Source: Sulfuritalea hydrogenivorans sk43H
GTDB taxonomy: Bacteria > Pseudomonadota > Gammaproteobacteria > Burkholderiales > Rhodocyclaceae
Reading direction: 5' to 3'
DNA length: 64,000 nucleotides
Assembly (NCBI RefSeq): GCF_000828635.1
Contig: NZ_AP012547.1
Location: forward strand, 2,356,001 to 2,420,000
Part shown: one piece after another, positions 46,632-55,420 of the stretch
Layout of the letters: the number at the start of each line of letters is the position of its first letter
How positions within the stretch are numbered: position 1 is the first letter of the stretch
Made by a program: the position numbers and the translations under genes
Notes under the pieces: generated by a model
The model's input: the letters and a program-made list of their open reading frames with translations, nothing else
What the model was told of the DNA's origin: nothing
The model's database searches: none

Positions 46632-48232
46632 GCCCGACCGGCTTGATCGAACAGCCCTTCGCCACGTACGCGGAACTGATTCGCGAACAGGCGCGCACCC
46701 GGCCCGGACATCCGGCGCTGATCCAGGACCGGCGCAGTGTTTCCTTCGCCACGCTGGATGCGATGATGGATCGCGTCGCCGCGACGCTGCAGCGCGACGG
46801 CATCCGCCCCACCGAGGCGGTGGCGATCTGCGCCGGCGCCTCGCTCGAATATGCCGCCGTGTTTCTCGGCGCCCTGCGCGCCGGCGTGGCGGTAGCGCCG
46901 CTGGCGCCGTCCTCGACGCCGCAAAGCCTGGCCGACATGGCGGCCAATGCCGAAGCGGAATTGATGTTCGTCGACGCCGCGACGGCGCGGGAACTCGCTG
47001 CGGTCCGCGCCGACATCAAGGCGCGCTTCATCGCCCTCGACGACAGCACGGGCGGCGAAGCCTTTTCACGCTGGCTGGCGCCCGCCGGCAGCGTGCCGAC
47101 GCCGGTGCAAGTTCGCCCCGAGTGGCCCTTCAACATCATCTATTCCTCGGGCACCACCGGCACGCCCAAGGGCATCGTGCAGCCTCATGGCATGCGCTGG
47201 TCCCACGTCCAACGAGCGCGGCGGCAGGGCTACGGACCTGGCTCCGTAACCGTGATCGCCACGCCGCTCTACTCCAACACCACGCTGGTCAGCTTCTTCC
47301 CCACCGTCACGCTGGGCGGCACGGTGGTGCTGATGGCGAAATTCGATGCCGCGAAGTACCTGGCGCTGGCCGAGAAGCACCGCGCCACCCACACCATGCT
47401 GGTACCGGTGCAGTACCAGCGCCTGATGGCGCATCCCGATTTCGATCGACACGACCTGTCCAGCTTCCGCATGAAGCTGTGCACCAGCGCGCCGTTCCCG
47501 GCGGCGCTCAAGGCCGACATCCTCAAGCGCTGGCCGGGCGGCCTGGTCGAGTACTACGGCATGACCGAAGGCGGCGGCACCTGCATCCTCGCCGCCCACG
47601 AGCACCCGGACAAACTCGCCACCGTCGGCACCCCGGCCGAGGGCCACGACATGCGCCTGATCGACGAGGCCGGGCACGAAGTCGCGCGCGGCGAGATCGG
47701 TGAAGTGGTGGGCCATTCGCCGGCCATGATGAGCGGCTACCACCGCCAACCGGACAAGACCCGCGAGGCCGAGTGGTATGCGCCCGACGGCAAGCGCTTC
47801 ATTCGCACGGGGGATGTCGGCCGCTTCGACGAAGACGGCTTCCTGACGCTGATGGACCGCAAGAAGGACATGGTCATCTCGGGCGGCTTCAACGTCTATC
47901 CGAGCGACCTCGAAGCGGTGCTGATCCAGCATCCCGCCGTAAGCGAGGCCGCCGTGGTCGGCGTTGCCTCGGAACGCTGGGGCGAGACGCCGGTAGCTTT
48001 CGTGACCTTGAGAGTCGGCGCTGGCTCGCTTTGCGTACCTGGGAATCCGCTTCGCGGGCAGGCAACGGCGAAATGCACGACCGATGAGCTGCGCGAATGG
48101 GCCAATGCACAACTCGGCAAGACCCAGCGCCTTGCCGCCGTCGAGATCGTCGACGCCCTGCCGCGCAGCGCCATCGGCAAGATACTCAAGCGCGAACTGC
48201 GCGACAGCTTCGCTCCAGCTGAACCGCTCTGA
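46628..48232 (+). CDS. AMP-forming acyl-CoA ligase
   Basis: A 534-residue class I adenylate-forming enzyme activating a carboxylic acid as its CoA ester. The P-loop IIYSSGTTGTPKGIV, VEYYGMTEGGG, the hinge RTGDVGRFDEDGFLTLMDRKKDMVISGG and the catalytic Lys in SAIGKILKREL are intact. Near the C-terminus, between VTLRVGAG and ATAKCTTDELR, twelve residues (SLCVPGNPLRGQ) interrupt a loop that is short in the family; they are encoded by a 36-base insertion within a copy of the 25-base repeat. Substrate unknown; context suggests an aliphatic or alicyclic acid. Confidence 0.88.
   Translation: MSPTGLIEQPFATYAELIREQARTRPGHPALIQDRRSVSFATLDAMMDRVAATLQRDGIRPTEAVAICAGASLEYAAVFLGALRAGVAVAPLAPSSTPQSLADMAANAEAELMFVDAATARELAAVRADIKARFIALDDSTGGEAFSRWLAPAGSVPTPVQVRPEWPFNIIYSSGTTGTPKGIVQPHGMRWSHVQRARRQGYGPGSVTVIATPLYSNTTLVSFFPTVTLGGTVVLMAKFDAAKYLALAEKHRATHTMLVPVQYQRLMAHPDFDRHDLSSFRMKLCTSAPFPAALKADILKRWPGGLVEYYGMTEGGGTCILAAHEHPDKLATVGTPAEGHDMRLIDEAGHEVARGEIGEVVGHSPAMMSGYHRQPDKTREAEWYAPDGKRFIRTGDVGRFDEDGFLTLMDRKKDMVISGGFNVYPSDLEAVLIQHPAVSEAAVVGVASERWGETPVAFVTLRVGAGSLCVPGNPLRGQATAKCTTDELREWANAQLGKTQRLAAVEIVDALPRSAIGKILKRELRDSFAPAEPL
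48010..48070 (+). repeat. 25-base dispersed repeat, copy 11, split by a 36-base insertion
   Basis: The first 16 bases (48010-48025) and last nine bases (48062-48070) together match the consensus at 22 of 25. The 36 bases between, 48026-48061, keep the reading frame and contain a nested palindrome, CCTG...CCGC-TTC-GCGG...CAGG. Confidence 0.78.
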
Positions 48233-48255
48233 CTTGAGCTTGCAAAATGCATTTG

Positions 48256-48388
48256 TCCGCAGATTTCGCAGATTGACGCAGATGGGGCGGAGTCATTCCT
48301 CATGGATATTGCCTTTTGCAGATTCCGATCACCGCTGGTCTCGGTTTGTTCTTTTGCCTAATCTGCGTAATCTGCGCAAATCTGCGGA
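48256..48388. repeat. Inverted element of CGCAGAT heptamers, copy B
   Basis: The left end reads CCGCAGAT, TTCGCAGAT, GACGCAGAT. The right end mirrors it as ATCTGCGTA, ATCTGCGCA, AATCTGCGGA. The element is 133 bases with a spacer of about 75 bases and lies between the ligase and hydratase genes. Confidence 0.82.
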
Positions 48389-48421
48389 CTAACTGTTTTT
48401 TCCAGGATGAAAGGACCACAA

Positions 48422-49234
48422 ATGGAATTCAGCACCCTCGAAGTCAGCCTCGACGCCGGCGTCGCCACCATCGCGCTGAACCGGCCGGACAAGGCCAACG
48501 CCATGAGCGAGCCGATGTGGTACGAAATCGAGCAGGCCATGGAGTGGCTCGACACCACAGCCGAAGCCCGCGTCGGCGTGCTGGTCGGCCGCGGCAAGTA
48601 TTTCACCTCGGGCATCGACCTCTCACTCTTGATGGGCCTCGGCGCCAAGATCGAGGACGACTGCGACGGCCGCCGCCGGGAAAAGCTGCGCCGCCTGATC
48701 CTCAAGCTGCAGGACACCCTGACTTCCATCGAGCGCTGCCGCAAGCCGGTACTGGCCGCCGTGCATGGCGCCTGCATCGGCGGCGGCATGGACCTGATCA
48801 CCGCCTGCGACATGCGCTACTGCTCGGCCAATGCGTACTTCACGGTCAAGGAAATCGACGTCGGCATGACCGCCGACGTCGGCACCCTGCAGCGCCTGCC
48901 GCGCCTGATCGGCGAAGGCATGGCGCGCGAACTGGCCTACACCGGGCGCAAGGTCGACGGCACCGAAGCGCAGCAGATGCAACTGGTCAACCGTTGCTTC
49001 GAAACCCCCGAGGCACTCGAGGCCGGCGTCATGGAAATCGCGCGGACCATCACCGCCAAGTCGCCGCTGTCCATCCGCGGCTGCAAGGAGATGATCACCT
49101 ACGGCCGCGACCACTCGGTGGCCGACGGCCTCAACTACATCGCCACCTGGAACGCCGCGATGCTGATGTCGAAGGACCTGTTCGAAGCCGGCGCGGCGAA
49201 CATGCAGAAGCGCGATCCGGTGTTCAAGGACTGA
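48422..49234 (+). CDS. Enoyl-CoA hydratase/isomerase (crotonase family)
   Basis: A 270-residue crotonase-fold protein resembling dienoyl-CoA isomerases. KYFTSGIDLSLL and AVHGACIGGGMDLITACDMRYCS give the oxyanion hole. FTVKEIDVGMTADVGTLQRLPRL holds the acidic residues characteristic of delta3,5-delta2,4-dienoyl-CoA isomerases (E and D). It would reposition double bonds during degradation of unsaturated chains. I chose ATG 48422 because AAAGGA lies seven bases upstream; ATG 48407 has no such site. The element at 48256-48388 lies just upstream. Confidence 0.86.
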   Translation: MEFSTLEVSLDAGVATIALNRPDKANAMSEPMWYEIEQAMEWLDTTAEARVGVLVGRGKYFTSGIDLSLLMGLGAKIEDDCDGRRREKLRRLILKLQDTLTSIERCRKPVLAAVHGACIGGGMDLITACDMRYCSANAYFTVKEIDVGMTADVGTLQRLPRLIGEGMARELAYTGRKVDGTEAQQMQLVNRCFETPEALEAGVMEIARTITAKSPLSIRGCKEMITYGRDHSVADGLNYIATWNAAMLMSKDLFEAGAANMQKRDPVFKD

Positions 49235-49238
49235 GCCC

Positions 49239-50135
49239 GTGGAACACTTCTTCGCGCCGGCGGGCGGCATCAAGCTGCACTGCGTTGCGGAAGGCGCCGC
49301 CGACGCCCCGCTGATGCTGTTCATCCACGGTTTCCCGGAGTTCTGGTACGCGTGGAAAAGCCAGCTCGAAGAGTTCGGCGCGGACCACCGCGCCGTGGCC
49401 TTCGACCTGCGCGGCCACAACCTTTCCGACAAGCCCGAAGGCGTCGCCGCCTATCGCCACAAGCCGCTGCTGGAAGACCTGCGACAACTGATCGAACACC
49501 TGCAGGCGGATCGCACCGACAAATCCTGCATCCTCGTCGCCCACGACTGGGGCGGCGCGATTGCCTGGACCTTCGCCGTCGCGTTTCCGCAGTATGTGAA
49601 GAAGCTGGTCATCATCAACGCGCCGCACACCGTGCCCTTCGCCCGGGCATTGGCAAGTGACCCGGTGCAGCAGGAAGCCAGCCACTACATGCTGCTGCTG
49701 CGCCACGCCAAGGCCGAGCGCGTGCTCGAAGCCAACAATTACGAGCGCCTGCTGAAAATGTTCAGCCGCACCGCCGACGGCCACTGCGCGCTTTCCGACG
49801 AGGAAATCCCGCTCTACCGCGAGGCCTGGTCGCAACCCGGTGCACTGACGTGCGCACTCAACCTCTACCGCGCCTCGCCGCTCTATCCGCCGACGCCGGA
49901 TGACCCCGGTGCAGCCGCCCTCAAGCTCGACCCGGCGACGCTGACGGTGCGCGTGCCGACGCTGGTGATCTGGGGCGAAGCCGACACCGCGCTGGGTACC
50001 GTGCTGCTCGACGGACTCGAAGAAGTCGTGCCCGACCTGCGCGTCAAGCGCATCCCCGAGGGCAGCCACTGGGTGATCCACGAGCAGCCGCGGCAGGTGA
50101 ATGCGGCGATACGGGCTTTCCTGCGGGAAGGCTGA
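49239..50135 (+). CDS. Alpha/beta hydrolase, epoxide hydrolase-like
   Basis: A 298-residue alpha/beta hydrolase. FIHGFPEFWYAWKSQLEEF contains the HG-x-P oxyanion motif, VAHDWGGAIAW the nucleophile Asp, and GSHWVIHEQP the catalytic His. The aspartate nucleophile points to epoxide hydrolase or haloacid dehalogenase chemistry rather than esterase. GTG start, four bases after the hydratase stop, so in the same operon. A role in opening an epoxide or ring during degradation is inference. Confidence 0.85.
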   Translation: MEHFFAPAGGIKLHCVAEGAADAPLMLFIHGFPEFWYAWKSQLEEFGADHRAVAFDLRGHNLSDKPEGVAAYRHKPLLEDLRQLIEHLQADRTDKSCILVAHDWGGAIAWTFAVAFPQYVKKLVIINAPHTVPFARALASDPVQQEASHYMLLLRHAKAERVLEANNYERLLKMFSRTADGHCALSDEEIPLYREAWSQPGALTCALNLYRASPLYPPTPDDPGAAALKLDPATLTVRVPTLVIWGEADTALGTVLLDGLEEVVPDLRVKRIPEGSHWVIHEQPRQVNAAIRAFLREG

Positions 50136-50138
50136 GAA

Positions 50139-50618
50139 TCAGTCGGCAACCAGGACTGTCGGTTCGATCGTCACCGGAAAGTTCACCGAGTTGGCGATGA
50201 AGCACAGGCGATGCGCCTCCTCGTGCAAAGCCTTCGCCAGGACCGCATCGCCGCCCGCGGCAATCGTCGCCACCGGCCGCAGCACGGCTTGGGTGAATCG
50301 CCCGCCGTCATGGTCACCCTCGACCATCGTTCCCGCCGCGTCGTCGTGGTAGGCCAGCAACACTATCTTCGCTTGCGCACACAGGTGCAGGTACCACAGC
50401 ATGTGGCAGGACGACAGCGAGGCGACCAGCAGGTCTTCCGGATTCCAGCGCGAGGCATCGCCGCGAAATGCCGGATCGGACGAGCCGAGCAGGTCCGGCC
50501 GGCCCGCCGCCGAAATCACATGGTCGCGCGAGTAGGCCCGGTAGTTCGCGGTTCCTTCGCCGAGGTTTCCGCTCCACTCGGTGCGGGTGGCATAGCGGTG
50601 TTGTTTGTCGTGGGACAT
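50139..50618 (-). CDS. OsmC/Ohr-family peroxiredoxin-like protein
   Basis: A 159-residue OsmC-family protein, thiol peroxidases for organic hydroperoxides. The two expected cysteines are in LLVASLSSCHMLWYLHLC and AHRLCFIANSVNFPV. The N-terminal region NYRAYSRDHVISAAGRPDLLGSSDPAF is typical of the YhfA-like branch. It is convergent with the hydrolase gene (three bases apart) and stands 21 bases after the DUF2784 gene. Confidence 0.85.
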   Translation of the reverse strand: MSHDKQHRYATRTEWSGNLGEGTANYRAYSRDHVISAAGRPDLLGSSDPAFRGDASRWNPEDLLVASLSSCHMLWYLHLCAQAKIVLLAYHDDAAGTMVEGDHDGGRFTQAVLRPVATIAAGGDAVLAKALHEEAHRLCFIANSVNFPVTIEPTVLVAD

Positions 50619-50639
50619 GGCAAAACCTCCAGGATTGCG

Positions 50640-51044
50640 TCAGCAGTTGGATGAGCCGCCGCGCCCAGCTTTTTCGGACCTGTGACAACTGCGCCGGTAG
50701 AACACCCATGCATAGACCGCGAGATTGATGACGACGACCAGCGTGCCGATCAAATACTGTGTCGACTCGTCGAGCCTCGCAGGATAAATGATCGGCATCA
50801 GGTAGTGTTCGATGAAGCTGCCCGAATATCCCGCCTCGCCCGCCGCCGCGCGGAGCCGCTGTTCCAGCGGTGTCAACGGGCAGATGCCATGGCGAAATTC
50901 GATCGCCGCACCCCACAGCGCGGCCGGCAGGTGCAGCAACGGCGCCCGCTTCCAGCGCAGGGACAGGAACGCGCCGAGGCCGACAAAGAGAATGAAACCG
51001 AGATGCAGGATGACAATGAAGTCTGCCGCAACGCGTTCGATCAT
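50640..51044 (-). CDS. DUF2784 membrane protein
   Basis: A 134-residue membrane protein with three hydrophobic segments (about residues 7-27, 37-50, 98-116). Family residues include ADFIVILHLGFILFVGLGAFL and the Cys-containing EFRHGICPLTPLEQRLR. Function of the family is unknown. It is followed by the OsmC gene in the same direction. Confidence 0.78.
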   Translation of the reverse strand: MIERVAADFIVILHLGFILFVGLGAFLSLRWKRAPLLHLPAALWGAAIEFRHGICPLTPLEQRLRAAAGEAGYSGSFIEHYLMPIIYPARLDESTQYLIGTLVVVINLAVYAWVFYRRSCHRSEKAGRGGSSNC

Positions 51045-51229
51045 GGAGGTTCAGGGCAGAGGAAGACCGGGCTCCATTGTTTCACTTCTGCCGACCGGAT
51101 GGTTCGATCCGCATCGGTTCGCCGACAATCATCGGAGACACGGTGGCGTAGAATCTCCCGTGACGGGCAAGAGACGGTTGCCGACACGGTCCGCGTTGAC
51201 GCGATCCTGGACAAACACGGGTTGAAACC

Positions 51230-52156
51230 ATGAAGAAACCATTGATCATGCTGATGCTGCTGGTATCACACGGCACCTTCGCCCAGGGCCGATTGCCGGC
51301 GTGCCCGGGTGCATACGGTACCGACTGGAGCAACTGTTCCGGAACCGACATTTCGCCGAACGGCGACCGCTACGTCGGCGACTTCTGGAACGGCATGCGC
51401 CACGGCCAGGGCAGCTATGCGTGGACCAGCGGCGACAAGTACACCGGCGAGTTCAGGAACGATGCCCGCAACGGACAAGGGACGCTGATATCGGCCAACG
51501 GCGACCGGTATGCGGGCCAGTTCAAGGACGACCAGTTTCACGGACAGGGCACCCTGACCTCGGCCAATGGCGACAAATACGTCGGCGAATTCAAGAACCA
51601 CCAGCGCGACGGCAAAGGCACCCTCGTCTCCGCCAAGGGCGACAAATACGTTGGCGAATTCAGGAACGACCGCTTCAACGGGCAAGGCACCCTCACCTCC
51701 GCCAACGGCGACAAATATGTCGGCGAGTTCAGGGACCACCAGCGCAACGGCAAGGGCACCTACACCTGGCCCAATGGCAACGTCTATGTCGGCGAATTCC
51801 GGAACGACACGCGCAACGGACAAGGCACCCTGACCCTATCCAGTGGCGAGAAATATGTCGGCGAGTTCCGGGACGGCGCACGCAACGGACAAGGCACCCT
51901 GAGCTTCCCCACCGGCAACAAGTACGTCGGCCAGTTCAAGGACGACAAGCGCCACGGCAAGGGCACCCAGACCTCGCCCGATGGCCACAAGTACACCGGC
52001 GACTTCAGGGACGACAAGTTCAACGGGCAAGGCACCCTGAGCTTCCCCAATGGCACCGAGTACGTCGGCGAGTTCAGGGACGGCGTGCGCAACGGGCCGG
52101 GGACGGAATACCGTGCCGACGGTTCGGTCCTCAGATCAGGAATCTGGCAGGAATAA
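51230..52156 (+). CDS. Secreted MORN-repeat protein
   Basis: A 308-residue protein with a signal peptide (residues 1-19, cut after FA-QG likely). Eleven tandem 23-residue units follow, each of the form Y-x-G-E-F-x4-R-N-G-Q-G-T-L with G-D-K between units. Each unit is 69 bases, and neighbouring units are very similar in DNA, which suggests recent expansion. MORN arrays bind lipids or proteins; bacterial secreted ones are poorly known. The unit count may vary between strains. It is transcribed away from the flanking genes and convergent with iclR. Confidence 0.83.
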   Translation: MKKPLIMLMLLVSHGTFAQGRLPACPGAYGTDWSNCSGTDISPNGDRYVGDFWNGMRHGQGSYAWTSGDKYTGEFRNDARNGQGTLISANGDRYAGQFKDDQFHGQGTLTSANGDKYVGEFKNHQRDGKGTLVSAKGDKYVGEFRNDRFNGQGTLTSANGDKYVGEFRDHQRNGKGTYTWPNGNVYVGEFRNDTRNGQGTLTLSSGEKYVGEFRDGARNGQGTLSFPTGNKYVGQFKDDKRHGKGTQTSPDGHKYTGDFRDDKFNGQGTLSFPNGTEYVGEFRDGVRNGPGTEYRADGSVLRSGIWQE

Positions 52157-52189
52157 AACGGTGCGCTCCGATGCGCGGTCGCATGGAAC

Positions 52190-53017
52190 CTAGGCCCGCA
52201 TCCCCAGCGAAGCCTCCAGTTGCCTGACCAGCTCGATCAGCCTCGGCCGCACTTCGCCCAGCAGAAATTCCTTCGACAGGGAAAACGCCGCGCCGCCGCA
52301 GTTGATCGCCATCGGCGGCAGGCCGCCGCCGGGGCGCAAGGGCACGGCGATGGCATTGACATCGCTCTGCCATTCGCCGAACGAGCTGACGCAGCCGGTT
52401 TCGCGGTATTCCTGCAGCGAGCGCTCGATGCCGGCGCGAATTGCCGGCCAGGCCACTTCGTCGAGTTCGCGCACCCGCTCCATGATGTCTTCGCGTTCGC
52501 GCTCCGGAATCAAGGCCAGATAGGCACGACCCATTGCCGTGGTGGCGATCGGAATGCGCGAACCGACATCGAGCGAGAGCGTCAGCGCGGCCGAACTGCG
52601 CGCATTGCCGACATAGATCATCGACAAACGGTCGCGGCTGCCCAGCGATACCATGGCCTTGGAAAAGTCGGCGAGTTCCTGCATCAGCGGCCGCGACAGG
52701 TCGCGCACGTCCAGCCGCGCCAGCATGGCGCTGCCCAGCGCCAGGGTGGAAGTACCCAACCGGTATTTCCCGGTCTCCTCGACGAACACCAGGTAGCCGA
52801 GTTTGGTCAGCGTGTAGGTCAGCCGCGAAACGGTGGATTTCGGCAGCTTGCAGCGCTTGGCGATGTCGAGGTTGCCGAGCATCTTCTCGCCGGAGCTGAA
52901 GCAGGACAGTACCGACAGCCCGCGCGCCAGCGCGGTGACGAAATGGCGATCTTCCTTGCCGGCGGCTTTTTCCGCGACCGCGGCGGAGGCAGTGACGACC
53001 TTGTTCTGTTTGCTCAT
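52190..53017 (-). CDS. IclR-family transcriptional regulator
   Basis: A 275-residue IclR-type regulator. An extended N-terminus precedes the winged helix (residues 25-90, GLSVLSCFSSGEKMLGNLDIAKRCKLPKSTVSRLTYTL). The effector domain shows RIPIATTAMGRAYLAL, SFGEWQSDVNAIAVPL and a C-terminal helix. It is the last gene of the ligase-MFS-monooxygenase operon, one base after the monooxygenase stop. It is the only transcription factor in the two acyl-CoA clusters, so it probably controls them, perhaps at the dyads near 39190 and 57186. That link is inference. Confidence 0.88.
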   Translation of the reverse strand: MSKQNKVVTASAAVAEKAAGKEDRHFVTALARGLSVLSCFSSGEKMLGNLDIAKRCKLPKSTVSRLTYTLTKLGYLVFVEETGKYRLGTSTLALGSAMLARLDVRDLSRPLMQELADFSKAMVSLGSRDRLSMIYVGNARSSAALTLSLDVGSRIPIATTAMGRAYLALIPEREREDIMERVRELDEVAWPAIRAGIERSLQEYRETGCVSSFGEWQSDVNAIAVPLRPGGGLPPMAINCGGAAFSLSKEFLLGEVRPRLIELVRQLEASLGMRA

Positions 53018-53018
53018 G

Positions 53019-53981
53019 TCAGTCCTTTATCGCGCATAGCGCATCGCGTGCGGCCCGGTATTCACGCCCGAGCTGCGCCACCACTTCACTTACGGGAAGA
53101 ATCCGGTCTATCGAACCGATGCCCTGGCCGACACCCCAGATGTCGCGCCAGGCCTTGGTCCGGTCGGAGCCGAAACTCATGCTGCTCTTGTCGCGCTCCG
53201 GCAGGTTGTCGGGGTCGAGCCCCTGCGCGGCAATGCTCGGCCGCAGGTAATTGCCATGCACGCCGGTGAAATAGGGAGTATAGACGACGTCCGCCGCGCT
53301 GCTTTCGACGATCATCTGCTTGTAGCCATCGACCGCGTTGTCCTCCGGCGTCGGGATGAAGCGCGTGCCCATGTAGGCCAGATCGGCGCCCATGGCCTGT
53401 GCCGCCAGAATCTGTTCGCCGCGCGTGATGGCGCCGGACAGCGCGATCGGCCCGTCCCAGAAGCGCCGCACCTCCGACACCAGCGCGAACGGGCTCAGCG
53501 TGCCGGCATGGCCGCCGGCGCCGGCGGCGACCAGGATCAGGCCATCGACGCCGGCCTCCAGCGCCTTTTGCGCATGGCGCACGTTGATCACGTCGTGAAA
53601 CACGATGCCGCCGTAGGCATGCACTTCCTTGACCACATCGCCCGGCGCGCGCAGGCTGGTGATGATCATCGGCGCCTTGTGCTTGACGCACAAAGCTACG
53701 TCGTGGTCGAGCCGGTCGTTCGAGTGATGCACGATCTGGTTCACCGCGAAGGGCGCGATCCTGCGGCCGGGATTGGCGCGGCGCGCAGCGTCGATTTCCG
53801 CCGTCATCATGGCCAGCCATTCGTCGAGCAGTTCCTTGGGCCGGGCGTTCAGCGCCGGAAAGGAGCCGACGATGCCGGCCATGCATTGCGCCAGCACCAG
53901 CTGCGGCTGGGAGACGATGAACATCGGCGCGCCGATCACCGGCAGGGCCAGATTGTCTTGCAGGACTTTCGGCAAACTCAT
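53019..53981 (-). CDS. Nitronate monooxygenase family flavoprotein
   Basis: A 320-residue FMN protein of the nitronate monooxygenase (2-nitropropane dioxygenase) family. PVIGAPMFIVSQPQLV at the start and GLILVAAGAGGHAGTLSPFALV are the FMN phosphate-binding segments. GADLAYMGTRFIPTPED follows. Some family members are instead enoyl reductases or unknown oxidases in lipid pathways, and the acyl-CoA context favours such a role. Eight bases after the MFS stop, and one base before iclR. Confidence 0.83.
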   Translation of the reverse strand: MSLPKVLQDNLALPVIGAPMFIVSQPQLVLAQCMAGIVGSFPALNARPKELLDEWLAMMTAEIDAARRANPGRRIAPFAVNQIVHHSNDRLDHDVALCVKHKAPMIITSLRAPGDVVKEVHAYGGIVFHDVINVRHAQKALEAGVDGLILVAAGAGGHAGTLSPFALVSEVRRFWDGPIALSGAITRGEQILAAQAMGADLAYMGTRFIPTPEDNAVDGYKQMIVESSAADVVYTPYFTGVHGNYLRPSIAAQGLDPDNLPERDKSSMSFGSDRTKAWRDIWGVGQGIGSIDRILPVSEVVAQLGREYRAARDALCAIKD

Positions 53982-53989
53982 GAATGCTC

Positions 53990-55420
53990 CTATGCGGATT
54001 GGGCGCGTTGCCCGCGACCGGTCATCATCCAGGCGGGTATCAGGGCCAGACAGTAAACAACGGCGATCAGGAAGAAGCCTTCCTGCATCGGCTGCAGACC
54101 ATGCACGGCATTCAGCTGCCGCTCACGTCCTTCGAGGAACAGCGCCAGCAGCGTGACGCCGAGCGCGCCGCCGAGCTGGCGAAAGAAATTGATCGAGGCC
54201 GAGCCGGCGGCCTCGGTGCCGCGGGGCAGCAAGCGCAAGGCACCGGCATTCAGCCCCGGAATGATCAGCCCGAGGCCGACGCGGCCGATCGCCACCCACA
54301 GCGCCAGCAGCCAGAAACCCGTGACGGCGGAAGACAGGCCCATCAGGATGGCCGAGACGGAAAAGAAGGCCAGTCCCGCCATCGCCACGCGGTTCGACGG
54401 AAAACGATCGGCCAGGCGTCCGGCGAGCAGCAGCACCACGGCCAGCACCACGCCGCCCGGCACCAGCATCATGCCGGCTTCATAGGCCGAAAAGCCGGCG
54501 CCGATCTGGGCGAAGATCGGCGCCAGATAGGTCGAGCCGTAAATGCCGATGCCATAGGCCAGCGCCACCAGCACCGCCGCGCCGAAGCCGGCCTCGCGGA
54601 AGATGCTGAAATCCAGCAAGGGATGCAGCGTGCTGCGCTCCCACACGACAAAACCCAGGGCCAGCGCGACGCCGAGCGTGACCGCGGCGGCGCCCAGCAT
54701 CGGCTGCCGGATCAGCGCCGCCAGCCCGCCGAGCAAGGCACACAGCGCCGCCACCACCAGCACCAGGCCGATCGCGTCGAAGGGGCGCTTGCTCGCGCCC
54801 GGCAGGGGCCGGCCCGCAATCACGAAGCGCGGCGCCAGCGCAATGGCGGCAAGGCACAGCGGCACGGTGACGAGGAACACCGCGCGCCAGCCGAAGTGGT
54901 CGACCAGCAGGCCGCCGGCCACCGGGCCCACGGCCGGCGCCAGCACGATGCCGAGGCCGTAGGCACCCATGGCGCGGCCGCGTTCCTGCGACGGAAAGAC
55001 GTCGATGATGACCAGCATCGCCAGCGGCTGGATCAGGCCGGCAATGCTGCCCTGCCCGATGCGGCACAGCGCCAGCAGTTCGAAACGATCGGTCAGCGCG
55101 GCGAGCACCGAGAACATCACCAGCAACGCCAGCGCGCCGACATAGGTGCGCCTCACGCCGAAGCGCTGCATGGCCCAGGTGGCCAGCAGCATCGAGGCCG
55201 TGGTGGCGGCGAGGAAGCCGGTGGACAAAAGCTGCACCTGGTCGTGGCCGACCTGAAAGACGCGGATGATTTCCGGCAGTGCGACATTCACCACCGTGGC
55301 TTCCATGATCGCCGAGACCGTGCCCAGCATCACGGTGAGTACGGCCCACCAGCGGTAGTTCGAGCCGTGGCGGTCGAACATCGCGGCCACCTCGGCCTGA
55401 CGCTGATCGCTGGCGTTCAT
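53990..55420 (-). CDS. MFS transporter, 14-helix DHA2 (EmrB/QacA) type
   Basis: A 476-residue major facilitator with 13-14 hydrophobic segments. The motif LSTGFLAATTASMLLATWAMQRFGVRRTYVGAL and GPVAGGLLVDHFGWRAVFLVTVP (motif C of drug:H+ antiporters) are present. The ATG at 55420 overlaps the ligase stop (ATGA). In this operon it may import the acid that the ligase activates or export a toxic intermediate; direction is not shown by sequence. Confidence 0.86.
   Translation of the reverse strand: MNASDQRQAEVAAMFDRHGSNYRWWAVLTVMLGTVSAIMEATVVNVALPEIIRVFQVGHDQVQLLSTGFLAATTASMLLATWAMQRFGVRRTYVGALALLVMFSVLAALTDRFELLALCRIGQGSIAGLIQPLAMLVIIDVFPSQERGRAMGAYGLGIVLAPAVGPVAGGLLVDHFGWRAVFLVTVPLCLAAIALAPRFVIAGRPLPGASKRPFDAIGLVLVVAALCALLGGLAALIRQPMLGAAAVTLGVALALGFVVWERSTLHPLLDFSIFREAGFGAAVLVALAYGIGIYGSTYLAPIFAQIGAGFSAYEAGMMLVPGGVVLAVVLLLAGRLADRFPSNRVAMAGLAFFSVSAILMGLSSAVTGFWLLALWVAIGRVGLGLIIPGLNAGALRLLPRGTEAAGSASINFFRQLGGALGVTLLALFLEGRERQLNAVHGLQPMQEGFFLIAVVYCLALIPAWMMTGRGQRAQSA

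Noticed and set aside
51358-52092. Regular 69-base periodicity considered as a CRISPR-like array
   Set aside because: The periodicity encodes MORN units in an open frame with signal peptide; there are no constant repeats with unique spacers and no cas genes.
54484-54510. GAAAAGCCGGCGCCGAT in the MFS gene as a repeat copy
   Set aside because: It needs a one-base gap and many mismatches, and the encoded residues are ordinary for the family.
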